64,000 nucleotides of DNA from Ampelomyces quisqualis (taxonomy: Eukaryota > Ascomycota > Dothideomycetes > Pleosporales > Phaeosphaeriaceae). A program made the position numbers and the translations under genes. Of this stretch, positions 57,064 through 64,000 are shown one piece after another. The notes below the pieces were generated by a model. The model did no database searches, was not told where the DNA came from, and was given only the letters and a program-made list of their open reading frames with translations. Where the stretch lies: the NCBI GenBank assembly GCA_018398575.1, contig JAGTXZ010000021.1, forward strand, positions 2,604,001-2,668,000. Direction: 5' to 3'. Each line of letters begins with the position of its first letter. Position 1 is the first letter of the stretch.

Positions 57064-60000
57064 GTTCTATATGCCTAGTTTAGGTAATATTCTTAATAGT
57101 ATAAGCTAGTAATTACTAGGCATAGAACTGCTAATTTGCGCCTAAATTAGAGTAGTATTTATGCCTATAGCTGTAGAGCGTATCTTCTTAATTGTAACTA
57201 AGTAGTAGGTAGAAACAGGCGCAAGTTTAAAGTTAACTCTTATAGCTATATTAGATATCTAGTAAGCTATATAGCCTTTAATATCTATTATATTTAGGTT
57301 CTGTTAATAAATTAAGTAATACATAAAAAGACACTACCTTTAATAAATCTATTTTCTATTCTAGTAACTAAGAAGATAAGATACCTAAAAAGTAAGTACT
57401 TAAGATTATAGATATTCTATATATTAGTAAACTTAATAATCCTAGGTAGAATATTAACCTGCCTATTCTATAGGATTAACTAAGCTAGAAAATTACTAAG
57501 GTTACTAAGTAATAGCTTAGAAGTAAGTATCTAATTCTAAGAATTATAGAGACTAGCTAATCTTATAATTATAAAAGAAAGAAAGTAGAAGCTAAGAGAA
57601 GTACTAGTAAGGCTAGTAAGTATTTAGAAATTCTCTTATACTAAAGTAAATATACTAGGCTTATTACACTAGAGGTAACTCTAGAACTAAATTAGGTATC
57701 TAGTATTAAGCTTATTAAGCGCGTAGGATCTAACAGCTAAGAACTATTACTAGGTCCTAAAAGAGCTAGCCTGTTAGTATCTAAGAATTAGATAGGTTTC
57801 TAATAGAATAGGTAGTTAGTCTTTTTCTTCCTTGCTACTTAACCTAGAAGGAGTAACTCTAGAGCCCTAGACAAAGTAGGATTAGTGAATTCTTCTATAT
57901 AATTAAGTTGTTAACTATAAGAAGTAGCCTCTAAAATTAATAAACTACTAAGTTAATATATACTACTTTACTACAAGAAGAATTATAATAATTAGATAGA
58001 AAGTAAGAGAATTCATATATTAATTGTAGATCTATTTATAGATTACTAGAAGAACAATTTTAAGAGTACTTTTCTTCTAGGTCTTATAGAAGCCTAGACT
58101 AAGCGCTCTAGTTATAAAATACTAAACGCTATAATTATAATAGTAATAATAAGTATATAGAATTACTAAAAAGTTAAGAAGTATACTTAGAGAAATAATA
58201 AACCTAAGCTACCTAATATATAGAAGCAGATACTTTAATATCTAATAAAAAGCCTATTATTAAATGCCTTTCTTAAAGAAATTAATTAGCTATATAAGAA
58301 AAGGGCCTAAAAAGAAATTCTAAAGTATAAGTCTAAGAATAAACTAATCTTATTAAAATAGGTCTAGGTAAATAAGTTTAATTAAGACAGTTACTTTCTA
58401 AAGTGTAAGGCTAGGCTTATAGTAAGAAGAGATTTCTAAGAGAAAAACTCTTTACTTACCACGTATGCTACTACTCTTACAGCTAAGTTCTTTAGAATTA
58501 CTATAGCTATTGCAGCCTATTTTAATCTAGAAATTATATTATATAATGTAGTTAGAGCGTTCCTTAACGCCTTAATTATAGCTAATAATCTAGTTATCTA
58601 GTATCTACTAAATAGATTTAAGAAAGCTAGGCTATGTGTAAGGCTTAACTAAGCGCTCTATAGGCTTAGAGAATCTTTATTTCTTTAGTATAAGAAATGC
58701 TTAAGATTACTTTGCAAGATAGAACTACTTGCATCTAAAGAAGAACTCTGCCTATTTTTTACTTAGGATTAAATAGTCTTTATTTTGTTCTACGTTAATA
58801 ATATTCTACTTATCTACTACAAGGATTACAAGCTTAAAGCTAAGAATCTATAGGCTAAAATTATTAGTAAATATAAAATCTAGGATTAAGAACTAGTTAA
58901 GTAGATTCTTAGAATTAGAGTTATTTAAAATAGATTAGATAGAACAATTACTTTAGTCTACAACGCCTATATTAATAAGATTACTAAGAAATTTAGTCTA
59001 TACAATAGATTATTTCTTCTGCTACTATTACTATCTAAAGAGCTCTACAAGAACACTAGAGAAGCTAGTAAGTAAGAAATTAAGGCCTATTAAGAAAGAG
59101 TTAGATTAGTTTTCTATACTGCAATTATAATCTGCCTAGATATTACCTATATAGTCTTAAAGCTTTCCTATTTCTTAACTAATTCTTTAGACAATTATAT
59201 TAAAGCTGTAGCATAGGTAATTATGTACCTGTATTAAACAAGGTTTAATTTAATTAAGTATAAGGATTTTAATAGTCTAGAACTAACTATTTACAGAGAT
59301 ACCTTCTTTACTAATAATAAAGTAACTAGGCGTTTCTTATATAGTTATATAGCTATTTTATCTAGACGAGCAATCTCTTAGAAAGCTATTAGGCAAGAAT
59401 TAGTTACTACTTTAACTATAGAAGCTAAGCTACTTACTCTAGAATATGCTATAAAAGAATCTATAGCGCTTAACAAGTTTTTTAAGGAGCCTACGCTTTA
59501 TCTAGAAGATCTCTAGAATATTTAGTGTAATAATTAGCAGACTATTTAATTAGTTATAGAAAGAAATAAGTAGATATCTATAAAACTTACGTACCTTAAC
59601 ATTTAGAATATATAGCTTAGGCAAGAACACTTAAAAGAATTATTCTAAGTATTCTATCTAGAATCTAGATTAATACTAGCTAATAGTCTTACAAAGAACC
59701 TTACCTATTAACAATTTCTTAAGTTTAAGTAGCTTCTTAACCTTAAGGATATAAGTAAGTTACTTATAAATTAATAATTAGAAAATATAAAGATTCATTT
59801 AACTTTTCTATCTACTAATTATTTTACTTACTCTTAAAGCTTAAGATTACTAAAGAATCTAAGTAGAGTAAACATGCAAAAACAAGACTACTAAGTGCTA
59901 AATTATAAGTAAAACTATTTAGAAACTAGCCTCTATAAAGTTAAAGACCTTGTTAATTATATTGTAAGCCTTAGTATAACGCTTAGTAATTAAGAAACCT

Positions 60001-60240
60001 AAAGCTCTTAATCTTTAGCTTAAAGTTAGTAAGTTTCTAGCTATTTCTATAGCCTTAGGCAATAAAGATAATAGCTAATCTTACGCTAGCTCTTAACGCT
60101 TAGATATTAGAGTCTAAGCAGCCTAAAGCTACTTCTTAAGTAGTAAAGCGTTAGGTAGAAAAGAGCTATAGCGCTAGTAACTAAATAACAGCTACTACTT
60201 ACTTAGAGTAAATAGAGCCTAAGCTATAAAACTACTAAAT
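57064..60240 (+). mobile_element. Copia relic H2, 3' half
   Basis: Plus-strand Copia sequence that begins abruptly at the right end of hAT F2, in the part homologous to H1 near 34612, and continues through RT and RNase H. The end near 60240 corresponds to the left end of H1 (31428). No LTR is recognisable. The 5' half that should precede F2 is missing; Gypsy J is there instead. Confidence 0.72.
58370..59780 (+). pseudogene. Copia RT-RNase H remnant (H2)
   Basis: RT begins KCKARLIVRRDF*EKNSLLTT, then YATTLTAKFFRITIAIAAYF, LEIILYNVVRAFLNALI and LNRFKKARLCVRLN*ALYRL, which is the classical Copia series. RNase H near 59270-59760: YRDTFFTNNKVTRRFLYSYI, then RRAIS*KAIRQELVTTLTIE, AKLLTLEYAIKESIALNKFF and LRQEHLKELF. 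RIP stops and a DV-to-NV change as in H1. Confidence 0.78.
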
Positions 60241-61249
60241 ACTCTACTAAACCTATATCTTCTAAAGCTCTAAGCAAGACGCGTAGGCTTAGTACCTAGC
60301 AAGCTAAAAGTTAGATTAATATAGTTTAAGCTTACTCTAAAACTAGTAGAAGCTAGAATACTCTAAGCCTGCTATAAGGCCTTTGCAGCCTTAAGCTACT
60401 AATTAAGCTATACGTAAGCCTTCTCTAGCTTCTATAAACAAATTAGCTATTTCTAAGATTAAAGAATGTTTAAAACTTACTACAATAGTTTTCTTAAACA
60501 CACTAATAATAATCTATATAGCCTACTTATACAGATTACCTAGGCTAATTATATTAGTAAGTATATTATTAATAGTATTTAGAACAACCTACATCTTAAC
60601 GTAAGAATAGTTTAGGTAAGCTATACAACACTTACTTATTATTAATCTAGCTCTACTATAGTAGTAGCTATTACTCTACTTATTAGTAAACTAAAAAGTA
60701 TAGTATAGGTATAAACTAAAGCAAAGCTTTTTCTTCTTAACTCTAATAGTCTTCTTACTAAAGACTGCTTTACTCTTAGGCAAGAGATTATACTACTTAG
60801 TCTTATACTAGAATTAGCGTAGTAGATTTAGATTATTAGCTAGAACTTAATTATTCTTACTCTTAATAGTAGGTATAGTAGCAGCGTTCTTCTTATAGGT
60901 GCACGCGTAGGCTATCTTATTAACTATAATAGTAAAATTCTTTTTAGGCAGCTGCCTAAGTTAGTAATAAACTAAATTAAGAGTAAAGAAAATTTACTAT
61001 AATAGAGAAGATTAAGTAAGTAGTTAATAAAGTAGATAATAAAAAGAATTAATAGATATGTAGCTAGTTAATAAGCTAATTAATAAGTTAATTAATACCC
61101 TAGAGTATAAGACTATAGAAGTAGGTAAGCTTCTTATACTAAAGTAATATAACTACTAGGTAATAAGCTTACCTACTACTTTCTTACCTAATTGCGTAAT
61201 CTTACTCTATAACAACACGCGTAAATAGACTAAATCTTACCTAGCTAAT
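60241..61249 (+). repeat. Unassigned degenerate repeat sequence
   Basis: TA-rich, RIP-mutated. A weak plus-strand frame gives KQISYF*D*RMFKTYYNSFL, later LLTKDCFTLRQEIILLSLIL and LIGARVGYLINYNSKILFRQ, so it may be the remnant of a protein-coding element. H1 offers no counterpart because it stops at the homologue of about 60240. I do not recognise the protein or see LTRs or TIRs. It ends at the insertion of D. Confidence 0.4.
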
Positions 61250-61707
61250 TGTTAAGACTGTTAGTCTAGTAGCAAACAATAAGAATACTAGTGTAGACTA
61301 GAGGTACAGCTAAGGTTAGTTTTTGCAGATAGGTGCAGAGTTGCTTTAGATACAGAGGGTATTGTTACTAAGACAGTAAAGACTAGGGCTTTCTAAAAAA
61401 AGTAACAATAGTTAGATAGCTTAATATAACTAACTTAAGTTGTTAAAACATAAGTTAAACACAATAATCTATAAGGGCTTATTGTAGTTCCTATATACTT
61501 AGTCTTTCTTATAGTTCTTATTGTTCTTAATCTTTATTGTAGATTCTTATAGTTTCTTGTTACAAGAAACAGTAAAACTAAATAAAACTAATAAGAAGGT
61601 TACGTAACATACTTAGCGTGCTATGTCCCTACACTAGGTCTAAGTCTTGCAACTTGTTCCCTTGTTTATTTATAACGTCTTGTGTTCTCTGTTAGAAGTT
61701 TATAACA
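61250..61707 (-). repeat. 3' LTR of Gypsy element D
   Basis: 458 bp, TGTTAAGACT...TTTATAACA, collinear with the B and C LTRs. Confidence 0.92.
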
Positions 61708-61796
61708 CTATCCTCCTCTTTTACTCTTATGTCCTTATAAGTTTTTAGGCTGTGCATTATTGTTGTCTTTAAGGTAATTGTATTAACAACAAAGGG

Positions 61797-62260
61797 TTAT
61801 TTGCTATAGTAGCCTGCGCCTAATCTTCTTAGAAGGACTTGCCTTGCAAGCTATTGTTGTTAAGCAAAAAGTGTAGAAACTACAAGTCTATAGGTGCAAA
61901 AGAGTGTGTTCTGCAGGACATCCTACTGCTAGATTTTTTAAAGCTAGACTAACAAATAAAAGAGTTAGAACAGCAGAAAGAGTTAGAAGAAGCTGCGTTA
62001 GTAACAGATAAGACAAAGGTAGAGTTAGTAGTACTCTAGATGCGCGCGCGTTAAAACAAACTGCGCTGCATACAAAAGCAGAAGCTAGCTCTTTGTTGCA
62101 AGGAGCAGCGTATTTTTAATGCTAGTCTACTAATACTAGAGGAGTTAGATGCTCTAGAATTGTTAAACTAAGCTATAGGTTAATTGTTAATTCTAGAGGA
62201 GTCTAGTTCTTGTTCTGCCCTGTAGCACAGTAATAGTGCGTTAAGAGCAGTTAGCAATTT
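61797..62260 (+). pseudogene. Antisense reading frame of the B/C/D Gypsy family (copy in D)
   Basis: The same frame as in B. It keeps KDLPCKLLLLSKK, GAKECVLQDILL, a Glu/Lys coil and NKLRCIQKQKLALCCKEQR, with replacements such as AALVTDKTK for ATLATNKTE. Stops are again mostly at Gln or Trp-type positions. Confidence 0.6.
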
Positions 62261-64000
62261 GTAAAGTTTGTCTTAGGTTCCTATATATTTTCTAAGTTGT
62301 TGTATCCTAACTATTTAACTAGGTATTCTTTTTAGTAGTTATTGTCTTAGTGTGTTATTATTTTCTTAACTTTAAATTTATTTTCTTCTTTAAGTTTATA
62401 GCGAAAGGTTTGCTGTAACAGTGTTTCTAGGTCAGCTAGTTCTAGTAGGCTTACGTGGAATCTAGGGTAGATTTTTGCATCTAGTAGAAGCTTAAGTGTA
62501 TACGTAACTAGTCTGTTCCTCTTTAAAATTAAAAACAGTCTAACTTTAACATAGTTAAGTCCTTTGCTTAGTTGTTTTGTGCGTAGATTTTTAGTGTAGA
62601 GATACACCTTATCCTCCTCTTTTAGCTAAAGTACTGTTTTTTGTTTTTAATTAATATATAAGATGCTCTGTGTCTAAGCGTGTTGTATTTGTTCTTCTAT
62701 TTTAATATAGGTTTTCTTTATTTCTTCTGCTGTCTGTATAGCAGCTTTAGCCTTTAGGCTAAGTAATGTTCTTGTAAAGAGATTTAAATGTTATCTGTAG
62801 TTTGCAAAGTATAGCGTTTTGCCTATAGCTTTAGACAATTTGTTGTTGTAGGCTAACTGTGCTATTAGTAATAGTAAGACCTAATTTGTCTGTTGCAGGT
62901 TGCTATATATCTTAAGATATGTCTTTATAGTTCTGTTTGTTCTTTTTGTTTAGCTATTAGTTTAAGAATAGTAAGCTATTAATAGCTTTTGTTGCGTCCC
63001 AATTTCTGCTATTAAGGTAGTCTAATAATTTAACGTAAAGAGTTTGTCTTAATCGCTAATAATTAACTTTAGTATGCTATAGTATCTAATAAGTCTATCC
63101 TTAAGTACGTGCGCTAGCTAAACAGCTGTATAGTCTTATTAAAAGGGTAGCATTATAGCGTATTTAGTAAAGCAATCTACTATAACTATAATAGCGTTAT
63201 AGGCTAATCCTGTAGCAGGGTCTTTTAACAGTAGTAGTCTTGTTATAAAGTCTATTAATATGTTAGTCTAAGGCTTAGTTAGGAGCTCTATTAGCTGCAT
63301 TTCTCTATAAGGTGCGTGTGTACTGTGTTTGTTGCGTTAACAGTCTGCACATTTCTTAATGTAAGCGCTTATTTTGTCCTTTATGTTTCTAAACTAGTAA
63401 TTTTGTTAAATTAGTTCTATAGTTTAGCTTACTCTAGAATAACTGTGTATAGTGTTATTGTAGTGTTGTTATATAATTAATTTCTGTAGTTCTTCTAGGA
63501 CATTAATTCTAATCTTTATTGTTAAGTTGTTAATATATCTTGCTAGTTTAAAAGATCTATTGTTTTGTCTTTTAAGAATGCTTAAGCTGTTAATAGTTTT
63601 AGTTCTAGCAATATCTAATCTTTAGCTAAGAGCGTTTGCTCTACTATTGTCTTTTCTAGGTGTGTAGACAATTTTAAACTTGTATTGCCCTAATATCTCT
63701 AACTATTATACTTGTCTTTAATTAAGTACTTTAGTAGTAGTAAAGGTTGTTAGGTTTTTATAGTCTAAGTATATTGTAAGATCTAAGTAACTCTCTGCGT
63801 AGATTCTCTAATGTTTAAGTGCTACTACAATTGCAAGTAGTTCTTTATTGTGTACGTTATAATTTTCTTCTAGTAGTGTAAACTTTTGTAAGTAGTAGGC
63901 TATTAGGTGCTATTTTCTATCTTATTCTTGTTTTGTATACATTCTAATCGCTAAATCTAATACGTTAGTTTTAAATCTAAGCAGTTCTTTGCTTCTAAAT
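62261..64000 (-). pseudogene. pol of Gypsy element D, C-terminal part
   Basis: Reading leftward from the window end: the end of RNase H, integrase and the integrase C-terminal domain in the open stretch 62347-62607 (MYLYTKNLRTKQLSKGLNYV, later YPRFHVSLLELADLETLLQQ), then the chromodomain. D keeps some residues that B and C have lost (for example R for C and H for Y), so it is slightly less mutated here. Confidence 0.82.

Larger units (their letters stand above)
61250..64000 (-). mobile_element. Gypsy element D, third B-family copy, cut by window end
   Basis: A minus-strand element with its 3' LTR at 61250-61707. Landmarks lie at the same offsets as in B (for example the 86-codon frame at 62347-62607), so its far end is expected near 68020, outside the window. 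The 5 bp before it are CTAAT; the partner duplication is outside. Confidence 0.92.

Noticed and set aside
341..64000. Reassigned genetic code or mitochondrial origin, suggested by the many TAG/TAA codons and AT richness
   Set aside because: The stops coincide with CAG/CAA/TGG positions of known TE proteins, GC-normal sequence flanks the region, and changes between copies are C/T and G/A transitions; RIP explains them.

Overview
The window looks like a chromosome segment of a filamentous ascomycete (Pezizomycotina; a Dothideomycete is possible, but I cannot fix the species). One ordinary gene-bearing segment of normal base composition (about 1670-4520) sits beside more than 59 kb of transposon sequence. 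That sequence carries the signature of repeat-induced point mutation (RIP): TpA and CTAG are extremely frequent, CpA/TpG are depleted, and almost every reading frame is broken by TAG/TAA where the protein family has Gln or Trp. The only intact long coding region is a minus-strand coiled-coil protein gene at 1667-3679.

Layout. 1-340 unassigned; 341-1660 heavily mutated relic with an LTR remnant; 1667-3679 host gene; 3680-4523 its upstream region. From 4524 on there is a nested set of elements. A minus-strand Gypsy element (called E, 4524-31427) is split by a hAT DNA transposon (F1, 11139-31076; 8-bp target duplication TTAGTAGG). F1 is split by a plus-strand Gypsy element (A, 14793-28679; duplication TGCTA). 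A is split by a minus-strand Gypsy element (B, 17457-24229; duplication TTAAG). This is a four-level nest whose layers can be peeled off by their exact target duplications. Then come a minus-strand Copia relic (H1, 31428-37919), a plus-strand Gypsy element of a third family (J, 37922-44370), and a second hAT copy (F2, 44371-57063). F2 is split by a plus-strand sister of B (C, 47239-54011; duplication ATAAT). The window ends with a plus-strand Copia 3' half (H2, 57064-about 60240), an unassigned degenerate stretch, and the start of a third B-family copy (D, 61250-64000, cut by the window end).

Most interesting content. Both hAT copies carry, next to one terminal inverted repeat and on the strand opposite the transposase, a decayed but unmistakable histone H3 gene with two introns. 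Its exon 1 in F2 has the H3 tail segment LASKAARKSA, and the core ends in DTNINAIYAKRVTI. A second conserved non-transposase gene lies between it and the transposase. Independently, two unrelated Gypsy families (A/E and B/C/D) each carry a conserved antisense reading frame between pol and the 3' LTR. In-frame tandem repeats lie between RNase H and integrase in two families (102 bp in A/E, 99 bp in J).

All TE genes are described as pseudogenes. Boundaries of LTRs, TIRs and target duplications were read directly; boundaries of the decayed genes are approximate.
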